This document shows positions 23,284 to 29,723 of a stretch of 31,185 bases of DNA, one piece after another. The translations under genes were made by a program, and so were the position numbers. The notes beneath the pieces are model-generated. The model was not told where the DNA came from. It ran no database searches and saw only the letters and a program-made list of their open reading frames with translations. This DNA comes from Actinomycetospora sp. (GTDB taxonomy: Bacteria > Actinomycetota > Actinomycetes > Mycobacteriales > Pseudonocardiaceae): positions 1 through 31,185 of the forward strand of contig JAICLN010000001.1 of the NCBI GenBank assembly GCA_025925615.1. The letters run 5' to 3'. How positions within the stretch are numbered: position 1 is the stretch's first letter; each line of letters starts with the position of its first letter.

Positions 23284-23314
23284 ATCCACGTCCGTTCGCG
23301 AGGAGGTGAATACC

Positions 23315-23401
23315 GTGGAGCTCCCTGTCTGGGAGGCCCCCGAGTTCGAGGAGATCGGGGTCGCCCCCGAGGTGACGATGTACGTCGCCCAGATGGACTG
23401 A
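23315..23401 (+). CDS. pqqA: PQQ precursor peptide PqqA
   Basis: This is a 28-residue peptide, too short for usual gene finding. The sequence has the pattern seen in PqqA peptides: a hydrophobic/aromatic head (VWEAPEFEEI), then EVTMY, where Glu19 and Tyr23 with three residues between are the pair that PqqE joins and that become the PQQ ring. A short tail follows. GTG at 23315 has a textbook AGGAGGTG site. It lies 78 bases after the dehydrogenase and is flanked by two hairpins. The maturation enzymes PqqB, PqqC, PqqD and PqqE are not in this window, so they must be elsewhere or the peptide must be handled by other proteins. The assignment is strong by pattern and by the quinoprotein beside it. 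Confidence 0.88.
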   Translation: MELPVWEAPEFEEIGVAPEVTMYVAQMD

Positions 23402-23419
23402 CCGCACAGAATGCCCGGA

Positions 23420-23446
23420 GGGGCGCCGGACGGGTTCCGGCGCCCC
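23420..23446 (+). terminator. Strong hairpin after pqqA (attenuator or partial terminator)
   Basis: GGGGCGCCGGA (23420-23430) and TCCGGCGCCCC (23436-23446) form a perfect 11-bp stem with a 5-base loop, 18 bases after the pqqA stop. Only TT follows, so complete termination is unlikely; partial read-through to the rubredoxin and protection of the pqqA message are more probable. Confidence 0.75.
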
Positions 23447-23494
23447 TTCGCGGTGTCCGGACCCGGACGTCGGGTGACCCCCGTCAGGAGAAGC

Positions 23495-23707
23495 ATGAGC
23501 GTCGAGCAGACGGCCCCTCCGGAGGCCACCCGTTGGCTCTGCGAGATGTGTGGATTCATCTACGATCCGGAGGAGGGCGACCCCGACAGCGGAATCCCGC
23601 CCGGGACGCCCTTCGAGGACATCCCGGACGACTGGATGTGCCCGATCTGCGGGGCCGAGAAGTCGGACTTCCGCGCGCTGGAGCCGGGCGAGTTCCCGGA
23701 GATGTGA
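23495..23707 (+). CDS. Rubredoxin
   Basis: A 70-residue single-iron electron carrier. The four cysteines that hold the iron are Cys16 and Cys19 in [16 protein letters not shown] and Cys49 and Cys52 in [15 protein letters not shown], with the usual spacing and aromatic residues. ATG at 23495 has AGGAG seven bases ahead; upstream frame extension is arginine/proline noise. It ends 13 bases before the diiron protein, so the two are co-translated and the rubredoxin most likely feeds electrons to that enzyme, as rubredoxins do for alkane hydroxylases. It might instead serve the PQQ dehydrogenase. A strong hairpin separates it from pqqA. Confidence 0.95.
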   Translation: MSVEQTAPPEATRWLCEMCGFIYDPEEGDPDSGIPPGTPFEDIPDDWMCPICGAEKSDFRALEPGEFPEM

Positions 23708-23720
23708 GGATGTCGATCAG

Positions 23721-24485
23721 ATGATCACCGGGTACGGCCACTTCGCCCAGCTCGCCGACTCGCTGCAGTGGGACGAGACCGCCATCGACCTGACGGCCGA
23801 CGCCGAGGCCTGGTCGCGGATCGGCGACGAGGAGCGCGAGCAGGTCCTGGGACTGCTCGCCGGGTTCGTCGTCGGCGAGACGTCGGTCGCCACGCATCTG
23901 ACGAGCTTCCAGGCCGCGGCGAGCACCGACGACGCGATGCGGTCGGTCTTCGTCGCGCAGGCCCGGGACGAGGCCCGGCACGCGCGGTTCTTCGATCGCG
24001 TGGTCTCCGAGGTCGCGGGGGTCCCGGGCTCGAACCTCGACGAGCGTCTGGAGCACCTGCGCGAGCGGGTCAGCCCCGACCTCGTCGACCTGTTCGAGGA
24101 GCGCCTGCCGGCGATCGCCCAGCGCGTCGCCGACGACCCCGAGGGCCTGACCGCCGCGGTCGGGCTCTACCACATGATCCTCGAGGGGGTCGTCCTCACC
24201 GCGGGCCAGCACGCGCTGCTCGACACGCTCGAGAAGCTCTCGGTGAAGCTGCCCGGCGTGCACAAGGGGATGGAGCTGGTCCTGCGCGACGAGCGCTGGC
24301 ACATCGGCTTCGGGTCCCGCGTCATCCAGAGCGCCGACATCGTGGACGACGAGATGGAGGAGCTGCTCAAGGCCGGGACCAAGGCCGCGTCGGCCTGGGG
24401 CGACCTCATCTCGTCCGCCGACGTCGACAAGGTGGAGCACCTGCACCGTCGTCGTCTCAAGTCCGTCGGCATCAAGTTCTGGTAG
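23721..24485 (+). CDS. Diiron ferritin-like protein (R2-like/N-oxygenase-like), function unknown
   Basis: The 254-residue, helical protein has the six ligands of a carboxylate-bridged diiron centre at normal spacing: Glu53 (VVGETS), Glu84-x2-His87 (DEARH), Glu155 (ILEGV) and Glu191-x2-His194 (DERWH). This is the ferritin-like fold of ribonucleotide reductase R2, R2-like ligand-binding oxidases, aldehyde-deformylating oxygenase and AurF-type N-oxygenases. It lacks the C-terminal features of a ribonucleotide reductase subunit and is shorter than R2. ATG at 23721 has GAGGA about ten bases ahead. It follows the rubredoxin by 13 bases and ends the cluster. Two hypotheses fit: it acts on the product of PqqA maturation, or it hydroxylates the compound whose alcohol the PQQ enzyme then oxidises. 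The sequence does not choose between them. Confidence 0.9.
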   Translation: MITGYGHFAQLADSLQWDETAIDLTADAEAWSRIGDEEREQVLGLLAGFVVGETSVATHLTSFQAAASTDDAMRSVFVAQARDEARHARFFDRVVSEVAGVPGSNLDERLEHLRERVSPDLVDLFEERLPAIAQRVADDPEGLTAAVGLYHMILEGVVLTAGQHALLDTLEKLSVKLPGVHKGMELVLRDERWHIGFGSRVIQSADIVDDEMEELLKAGTKAASAWGDLISSADVDKVEHLHRRRLKSVGIKFW

Positions 24486-24538
24486 CCACCCGCGCCCGGG
24501 CAGGGTGACCTCGGAGCGGTTCGCCCGTTGTCACCGAC

Positions 24539-24835
24539 ATGACGGTGTGGGCCGGCATCGCCGGGGCGGCGGACGCCGCGGAACTGCACGACTCCGTGGC
24601 GACCGCCGGGATCGTCCGGGTGTTCACGCCCCGCGTGCGCAGTGCCTGCCGGGACGGGACGTTGCACGCGCACCGGGAGCACGACGGCTCCGATGCACCG
24701 TGGTCGATCCCGCTGGTCTGCGCGCTCGCCTGGCGCGCGGGGCACGGCGCGGCCCGGCAGCGGGCGATGTGCCCGCTGTGCATGCTGCTCTCCCGCGCGA
24801 GGCCGGTGGTCGTACCCCGGCCCCGCGCGAGGTGA
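24539..24835 (+). CDS. Small cysteine-containing hypothetical protein
   Basis: A 98-residue frame with G/C-rich third positions typical of coding DNA here. It has four Cys: Cys37, Cys61, and the CPLC pair near 77-80, and several His, which could bind a metal. The mature end is arginine-rich. The ATG at 24539 has no clear ribosome site. No family is recognised. It is probably real but could be a partial gene; it lies 53 bases after the diiron gene, so linkage to that cluster is possible but not shown. Confidence 0.5.
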   Translation: MTVWAGIAGAADAAELHDSVATAGIVRVFTPRVRSACRDGTLHAHREHDGSDAPWSIPLVCALAWRAGHGAARQRAMCPLCMLLSRARPVVVPRPRAR

Positions 24836-24842
24836 GCTGCGG

Positions 24843-25517
24843 TCAGGCCGCGACGCCGAGCGCGGACCCGACGCGGCGGACGGCACCGAGCGCCTGGTCC
24901 GCGGGCCGCTGCTGCTCACCGGCCTGGGCGGAGAGGACCACCAGCGCGCCGGTCAGGGCCGGCACCGCGAGCTGGAAGTACTTCAGCTGGCGCTGGGCCT
25001 GGGCCGCCCCGATCGGCAGCTGCTCGGCGGCCTGGCTGACGGCCTGCCCGGCCTGCTTGTCGACCTCCTGCACGGCCTGCGCCGCTCCCCCACGGCCCGC
25101 CTGCGTGGTGCCGCGGTCGAGGTGGGTCGTCGTGCTCGACGAGACCCCGGGCGAGGCGTGGATGACGGCGTCCTCGACCTTCTTGCCGAGGACCCGGGTG
25201 TAAGCGGTCGCGGCCAGCGCGGCACCGGTGAGGGCGAGCTTCGCCACCACGGTGCCGGTGTGGCCCTTCTGGTAAACGGCGCGCTTGCGGTTGGTGGCCA
25301 GCAGGCCCGCACCCCCGATGAGGTGGGCGCCCACGAAGGCGGCGTTGACCGGGCTCCACTTGGCCCAGCCGATGCTGGTGATCCGTGCGGTGGTGCGCTG
25401 CTGGTCGGCTTCCTCGGCCGCCGCGTTGAGGCCGGCGACGCCGAACAGCGAACCGCCGAACCAGGCGGCGAGACCGAGGTCGTGCAGGGCGCGCAGGCCC
25501 GTGTCGCGTGTGCTCAT
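24843..25517 (-). CDS. Conserved hypothetical membrane protein
   Basis: The 224-residue protein has at least four hydrophobic segments (LGLAAWFGGSLFGVAGLNA, AAFVGAHLIGGAGLLA, LALTGAALAATAYTRVLG and YFQLAVPALTGALVVLSA) and a hydrophilic Ala/Gln-rich loop (about 125-175) in between. I do not know its family. ATG at 25517 was chosen as the first start with clean coding character. It is divergent from the YihY gene; an inverted repeat lies between them. Confidence 0.7.
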   Translation of the reverse strand: MSTRDTGLRALHDLGLAAWFGGSLFGVAGLNAAAEEADQQRTTARITSIGWAKWSPVNAAFVGAHLIGGAGLLATNRKRAVYQKGHTGTVVAKLALTGAALAATAYTRVLGKKVEDAVIHASPGVSSSTTTHLDRGTTQAGRGGAAQAVQEVDKQAGQAVSQAAEQLPIGAAQAQRQLKYFQLAVPALTGALVVLSAQAGEQQRPADQALGAVRRVGSALGVAA

Positions 25518-25549
25518 GGACCGTGTTGCCCTGCGTGTCGGTCCCCGCA

Positions 25550-25580
25550 ACCGTCGACGGCATCACCGTGGATCGACGGT
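25550..25580. promoter_or_regulatory. Inverted repeat between divergent membrane-protein genes
   Basis: ACCGTCGA (25550-25557) and TCGACGGT (25573-25580) are exact 8-base inverted arms with 15 bases between. The region must hold both promoters, so this may be an operator. No regulator is adjacent. Confidence 0.4.
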
Positions 25581-25611
25581 GGGGCCGGCGGTTTGATGGG
25601 TACCACCGCGC

Positions 25612-26670
25612 GTGAAGCCCGCCCAGCTCGTGTCCGCCGGTCTCATCGCGCGCAGCGTGGCCCGGGGCGTCCGGCACCCGCAGGACCCCGACCGGCGGTC
25701 CCGTCGGGTGCAACCGCCCGAGCCGGATCGCCCGCCCGGCGCCCGCGCCGAGAAGCCCACCGAGATCCCACCGGCCGGCTGGTGGCAGATCGTGCGGCGG
25801 GCCTTCGCCGAGGGCAGCAAGGACAACGTGAGCATGCTCGCCGGCGGCGTCGCGTTCTTCGGCTTCCTGGCGATCTTCCCGGCGCTCATCGCGCTGGTGT
25901 CGCTCTACGGGCTCGTGGCCGATCCCGCGCAGGCCGCGCAGACGCTGGAGAGCCTCACCTCCGGTCTCCCGGAGAGCGCCCGCCCCCTGGTCGCCGACCA
26001 GCTGCAGGCCGTGGTCACCAGCAGCAGCGGCGGCCTCACCACCGGGCTCATCATCTCCGCGCTGGCGGCGCTGTTCAGCGCGTCCAGCGGCGTCCAGAAC
26101 CTCATGGCCGCGATCAACATCGCCTACGACGAGACCGAGGGCCGCGGAGCGGTGAAGCTCCGCCTGCTGGCGCTGACGCTGACGATCGGGGCCGTCGTGT
26201 TCGTCATCGTCGCCATCGCCCTGGTCGCCGTCGCCCCGGTCGTCCTCGACCTGCTCGGACCGACCGGGCAGATTCTCGGCCAGGTCGTGCGCTGGGTGCT
26301 GCTCGTGGTGCTCGTCGTGCTCGCCCTCGCCGTCCTCTACCGGACCGCGCCCGACCGCGACGCGCCCCGCTTCCGCTGGGTCAGCCTGGGCTCGGTCGCG
26401 GCGACCGTGCTGTGGGTCGTGGGCAGCGTGGTGTTCAGCCTCTACGTCAACAACTTCGGCAGCTACAACAAGACCTACGGCGCGCTGGCGGGCGTCATCG
26501 TGCTCATGCTCTGGATGTACCTCACGAGCTACATCGTGCTGCTCGGCGCAGAGATCAACTCGGAGTCGGAGTACCAGACGGCCGCGGACACCACCCGCGG
26601 GGAGGCACGGCCCATGGGGAGGCGGGGCGCGACGAAGGCCGACGACGTGGCCGCCGGCCGGGCCGGGTGA
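25612..26670 (+). CDS. YihY/BrkB-family membrane protein
   Basis: A 352-residue inner-membrane protein of the YihY family (once mislabelled RNase BN). The hydrophilic head (about 1-60) is followed by FAEGSKDNVSMLAGGVAFFGFLAIFPALIALVSLYGL, the signature amphipathic helix-plus-TM start, then five more TM segments and the family end VIVLMLWMYLTSYIVLLGAEINSESEYQTA. The function in bacteria is unclear; some members are tied to envelope or stress. It begins at GTG 25612. The C-terminal tail is basic and hydrophilic. No operon partner is seen. Confidence 0.9.
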   Translation: MKPAQLVSAGLIARSVARGVRHPQDPDRRSRRVQPPEPDRPPGARAEKPTEIPPAGWWQIVRRAFAEGSKDNVSMLAGGVAFFGFLAIFPALIALVSLYGLVADPAQAAQTLESLTSGLPESARPLVADQLQAVVTSSSGGLTTGLIISALAALFSASSGVQNLMAAINIAYDETEGRGAVKLRLLALTLTIGAVVFVIVAIALVAVAPVVLDLLGPTGQILGQVVRWVLLVVLVVLALAVLYRTAPDRDAPRFRWVSLGSVAATVLWVVGSVVFSLYVNNFGSYNKTYGALAGVIVLMLWMYLTSYIVLLGAEINSESEYQTAADTTRGEARPMGRRGATKADDVAAGRAG

Positions 26671-26673
26671 GCG

Positions 26674-27021
26674 TCAGTCCTGGAGGGCGTGCAGCGCCGC
26701 GGCGTACGCGTCGGCGGCGCGGGTGCGGGCCGCCAGGGCCCGCGAGCCGGTGGTGGTGAGCCGGTAGCGCCGGGGGTCGGCGGGCGCGCGGCGCAGCAGC
26801 CGGTTGCGGTGCAGGCGGTGCAGCGAGGCGAAGATCTGCTGTGCCGAGGGCTGTGGTGTGCCGGCGGCGGTGTCGCGCAACCGTTGCGCCACCTCGTATC
26901 CGTCGCGGTCACCCGAGGTCAGGGCCGCGAGCACGAGCGTGTCGCACCGTTCACGGTCGCGCAGGCCGGCCGCAGGCGCACCCGGCGTCGTCGTCCTCGT
27001 CCTCGTCGTCGGGGTGCTCAT
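26674..27021 (-). CDS. PadR-like winged-helix regulator
   Basis: The 115-residue protein has a winged-helix fold like the N-domain of PadR: RCDTLVLAALTSGDRDGYEVAQRLRD (about 25-50), a recognition helix PSAQQIFASLHRLHRNRLLRR and a short wing YRLTTTGSRALAART. A longer PadR C-domain is absent, so dimer contacts come from the last helix (about 95-115). ATG at 27021 overlaps the stop of the HAD gene upstream (ATGA), so the two are one operon. Its target and ligand are unknown; control of the HAD gene or of the divergent transporter gene is possible. Confidence 0.8.
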   Translation of the reverse strand: MSTPTTRTRTTTPGAPAAGLRDRERCDTLVLAALTSGDRDGYEVAQRLRDTAAGTPQPSAQQIFASLHRLHRNRLLRRAPADPRRYRLTTTGSRALAARTRAADAYAAALHALQD

Positions 27022-27674
27022 GCTGCACTCCTCCCCTGGCCGCGGAGCAGCTCGAGCAGCTCGGAGAGCGACTGCACGACGTGGCTCGCGCCGGCCTCGG
27101 TCAGTTCGTCGTCGGAGAACCCGCCGGTGCGCACCGCGAGGAACGGCACCCCGGCGCGCACGCCGGACCGACCGTCCCACACCGAGTCGCCCACGAGCAC
27201 GGCGTCGTCGCTGCCCGCCTGCTCGAGGGCGAGCTCGACGAGATCGGGCGCCGGCTTGCTCGCCTCGACGTCGCCGGAGGTGACGACGGCATGGGCGTAC
27301 CGCCGGCCGTCGACGAGGCCGAGGAGGTGCTCGGACTGCTCCCCGCTGCCGGAGGTGGCCAGCACGATCCGCAGCCCGTCCTCGCGCAGCCCGACGAGCA
27401 GCGCCTCGGCGTCCGGGAACGCCGCGACCTCACCGATCAGGGCGTCGAACTCCTCGCCGTGCGCCGCGCGCACGGCGTCGCCGTAGTCCGCCTCGGCCTG
27501 CTCGCCGGCCACGTGCGTGACCAGCTGGTCCCCGCCCATGCCGACGGCGCGGTGCAGGTGCCAGACCGGCAGCGTCGTGCCCATGCGGCGGAACGCCCGG
27601 TACCAGGCCAGGGCGTGCTGGTAGTTCGAGTCGACGAGGGTGCCGTCGACGTCGAGGATCGCGGTGTCGGGCAT
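27018..27674 (-). CDS. HAD-superfamily phosphatase
   Basis: A 218-residue phosphatase of the beta-phosphoglucomutase/phosphoglycolate type. The four HAD motifs are visible: DVDGTLVDS with nucleophile Asp8 and acid/base Asp10, ATSGS near 107, Lys140 in SKPAPD and GDSVWD at 162-167. The cap domain lies in between (about 18-85). Substrate is not shown by sequence. ATG at 27674 begins right at the family N-terminus. The stop overlaps the PadR-like ATG. It is divergent from the GDT1-like gene 101 bases away. Confidence 0.93.
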   Translation of the reverse strand: MPDTAILDVDGTLVDSNYQHALAWYRAFRRMGTTLPVWHLHRAVGMGGDQLVTHVAGEQAEADYGDAVRAAHGEEFDALIGEVAAFPDAEALLVGLREDGLRIVLATSGSGEQSEHLLGLVDGRRYAHAVVTSGDVEASKPAPDLVELALEQAGSDDAVLVGDSVWDGRSGVRAGVPFLAVRTGGFSDDELTEAGASHVVQSLSELLELLRGQGRSAA

Positions 27675-27722
27675 GGGCGCGGGAGTGCCCGGTCGGTCGT
27701 CGGTGCCAATCCCGGGTCGGGC

Positions 27723-27769
27723 ATGGTTGTGCCGTGACCATTGTGTTCCCGGCCCGCGACCAGTAGCCC
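27723..27769 (+). promoter_or_regulatory. Possible leaderless promoter and inverted repeat of the GDT1-like gene
   Basis: TTGTGT (27741-27746) and TAGCCC (27764-27769) are 17 bases apart and end six bases before the GTG at 27776. ATGGT (27723-27727) and ACCAT (27737-27741) form an inverted repeat that touches the -35. The -10 is imperfect, so this is tentative. Confidence 0.35.
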
Positions 27770-27775
27770 TGCACC

Positions 27776-28360
27776 GTGGACGTCGGAGTCGCCGGGATCG
27801 TGTTCGCGCTCGTCGCGCTCGCGGAGCTTCCCGACACCAGCGCCGTGGCGGCCGTCGTCCTCGGCAGCAAGTTCCCACCCCGCCTGGTCCTGCTCGGCGC
27901 GATCGCGGCACACACCGTGCAGACCGTGGTCTCGGTGGCGGCCGGGAGCGTCGTGGCGCTGCTCCCCCGGCGGCCGCTCGAGTTCGCGCTGGTCGTGGTC
28001 TTCCTCGTCGCGGCCGCGCTCGTCCTGCGCGAGGACGACGACGATGACGACGAGCCGGATCTCGACGCGGCGCCCCGGTCGTCCTGGCGGATCGTCGGCA
28101 TGTCGTTCGGTGTGGTCCTGCTCGCCGAGCTGGGCGACCCGACGCAGATCGTCACCGCGACCCTCGCGGCCCACTACGACGACCCGCTCGCCGTCGGGAT
28201 CGGCAGCGCCCTCGCGCTCTGGGTGGTCTCGGCCGTGGCCGTGTACGGCGGCGACCGGCTGCGCCGGGTGGTCCCCGCCGAGTGGTTGACCCGGACCGCC
28301 GCGCTGATCCTGGTGGTCCTCGCCGTGCTCACCCTGATCGAGGCGATCACGGGGTCATGA
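27776..28360 (+). CDS. GDT1/TMEM165 (UPF0016)-family cation transporter-like protein
   Basis: The 194-residue membrane protein has six likely helices in two related halves, as in the GDT1 family of manganese/calcium-proton exchangers. The family motif E-x-G-D-K/R-T/S appears as ELPDTS (Glu17-Asp20) in the first half and ELGDPT (Glu118-Asp121) in the second, so the acidic ion-binding pair remains but the basic residue after Asp is lost in both. A run of acidic residues (DDDDDDEPD, about 87-95) fills the middle loop. GTG at 27776 may be the first base of the transcript. The altered motif could change the ion or the coupling. Confidence 0.85.
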   Translation: MDVGVAGIVFALVALAELPDTSAVAAVVLGSKFPPRLVLLGAIAAHTVQTVVSVAAGSVVALLPRRPLEFALVVVFLVAAALVLREDDDDDDEPDLDAAPRSSWRIVGMSFGVVLLAELGDPTQIVTATLAAHYDDPLAVGIGSALALWVVSAVAVYGGDRLRRVVPAEWLTRTAALILVVLAVLTLIEAITGS

Positions 28361-28424
28361 TCGCGCGGATCGTCCTGGGCGTGCTCGCCGGAGATGCGGG
28401 GTGGCTCGCGGGCTTGACGGGTCG

Positions 28425-28457
28425 GCCTCCACCCCGTCTCCGTCCCGCGGTGGAGGC
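28425..28457. promoter_or_regulatory. Inverted repeat ahead of the P450 gene
   Basis: GCCTCCACC (28425-28433) and GGTGGAGGC (28449-28457) are exact 9-base arms with 15 bases between, about 30 bases before the GTG. It could be an operator or an RNA hairpin. TTGACG at 28414-28419 may be a -35 box, but I could not place a matching -10. Confidence 0.45.
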
Positions 28458-28489
28458 GTCGGCCCCCGCCCCGGGGCGACGATGGGGCC

Positions 28490-29686
28490 GTGCCCGACAC
28501 CCTGCCTCGCCTCCCCTTCCCCACCCCCGACCCGCTCGGACTGGCCCCGGCGCTCGGGCCGCTGCGCGAGCACTCCCCCGTCACGCGCGTGCGCACCCGC
28601 GTCGGCGACGAGGCGTGGCTGGTCACCGGGTACGCCCAGGTGCGCTCGCTGCTCGCCGACCCGCGCCTCGGCCGGTCCCACCCCGAGCCCGAGAAGGCCG
28701 CGCGGCTGCACGACGGGGCGTTGCTGGGCGGCCCGATGGGCGACCACGAGCAGGAGCGCGAGTTCCACCAGCGGATGCGCCGGCTGCTCGCGCCCGCGTT
28801 CTCCGCCCGGCGCATGCGCCGCCTCGGCGACCACGTCGGGGAGCTGGTCGGCGGCATGGTCGACGATCTGCTGGCCCGCGATCAGCCGGCCGACCTGCAC
28901 GCCGTGATCGCCGAGCCGCTGCCCGCCCTGGTCATCTGCGAGCTCCTCGGCGTCCCGTACTCGGACCGGTCCCGCTTCCGGGTCTGGTCCACCCAGGCCG
29001 CGACCATCGACGACGCCGCGGTCAGCCGGGCCGGCGTCACCGCGCTGGGGACCTTCGTGGCCGGGCTGCTGGAGGCGAAGCGTGCCGACCCCGGCGAGGA
29101 CGTGCTCTCCGACCTCGTCGCGGCGCAGCACGAGGATCCGACGCTGACCGACCTCATGGTCGCCGGGATGGCGACCGGGCTGCTCTTCGCCGGCCACGAG
29201 ACCACCGTGAACCGGATCGACGCCGGGGTGCTGCGTCTGTTCCCGCACGACGGCGACCCGGTACCACTCTCCTCCCCCGACGACGTGGCCCACGCGGTCG
29301 AGGAGCTCCTCCGGCTGCCGGTGCCCGGCGGCGGACGCGGCGGCGGCCTGATCCGCTACGCCCGCGAGGAGGTCGAGATCGACGGCACCGTGATCGCCCC
29401 GGGCGACGCCGTGGTGCTGTCGATCGGCGCGGCGAACCAGGACCCGTCGGTGTTCACCTCGCCCACGGAGCTCGACCTGGGGCGCACCGACAACCCGCAC
29501 CTGGGCTTCGGCCACGGAGTGCACCACTGCATCGGGGCGAGCCTCGCGCGGGTCGAGCTGCGGGCGGTGTTCGCGACGCTGCCCGCGCGCGTCCCGACGC
29601 TGCGGGCCGCCGTCCCGCCCGCGGCGCTGCGGTGCCGCGAGGACAGCCTCACCGGGGGGCTGCTGGAGCTGCCCGTCACCTGGTGA
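28490..29686 (+). CDS. Cytochrome P450
   Basis: The 398-residue soluble monooxygenase shows the usual bacterial P450 parts: helix C region HQRMRRLLAPAFSARRMRRL, the I-helix oxygen-binding AGHETT (234-239), the K-helix EELLR (271-275) and the haem loop FGHGVHHCIGASLAR with the iron ligand Cys347. The length is normal. It begins at GTG 28490. It would need a ferredoxin and reductase, which are not beside it. Substrate is not predictable; it is convergent with the asparagine synthase 37 bases away, with no operon partner. Confidence 0.95.
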   Translation: MPDTLPRLPFPTPDPLGLAPALGPLREHSPVTRVRTRVGDEAWLVTGYAQVRSLLADPRLGRSHPEPEKAARLHDGALLGGPMGDHEQEREFHQRMRRLLAPAFSARRMRRLGDHVGELVGGMVDDLLARDQPADLHAVIAEPLPALVICELLGVPYSDRSRFRVWSTQAATIDDAAVSRAGVTALGTFVAGLLEAKRADPGEDVLSDLVAAQHEDPTLTDLMVAGMATGLLFAGHETTVNRIDAGVLRLFPHDGDPVPLSSPDDVAHAVEELLRLPVPGGGRGGGLIRYAREEVEIDGTVIAPGDAVVLSIGAANQDPSVFTSPTELDLGRTDNPHLGFGHGVHHCIGASLARVELRAVFATLPARVPTLRAAVPPAALRCREDSLTGGLLELPVTW

Positions 29687-29723
29687 GCCTCAGCCGAACT
29701 CGTCGACGGTGATCCTGCCCGCC

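Noticed and set aside
23420..23446. Complete terminator ending the PQQ transcript at pqqA
   Set aside because: The stem is strong, but only two T bases follow and no promoter is evident in the 48 bases before the rubredoxin start, so partial read-through is preferred.
23721..24485. Ribonucleotide reductase small subunit
   Set aside because: The ligand pattern is similar, but the protein is shorter, no large subunit is near, and the rubredoxin partner points to an oxidase or oxygenase.
27675..27775. Manganese (yybP-ykoY) riboswitch ahead of the GDT1-like gene
   Set aside because: The gap is too short if transcription starts at the GTG, and the conserved loops of that class were not seen.
28357..28489. 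ATG overlapping the GDT1-like stop as a start of another gene
   Set aside because: The frame runs into arginine/proline-rich sequence across the whole P450 gene, which has clear motifs in its own frame.
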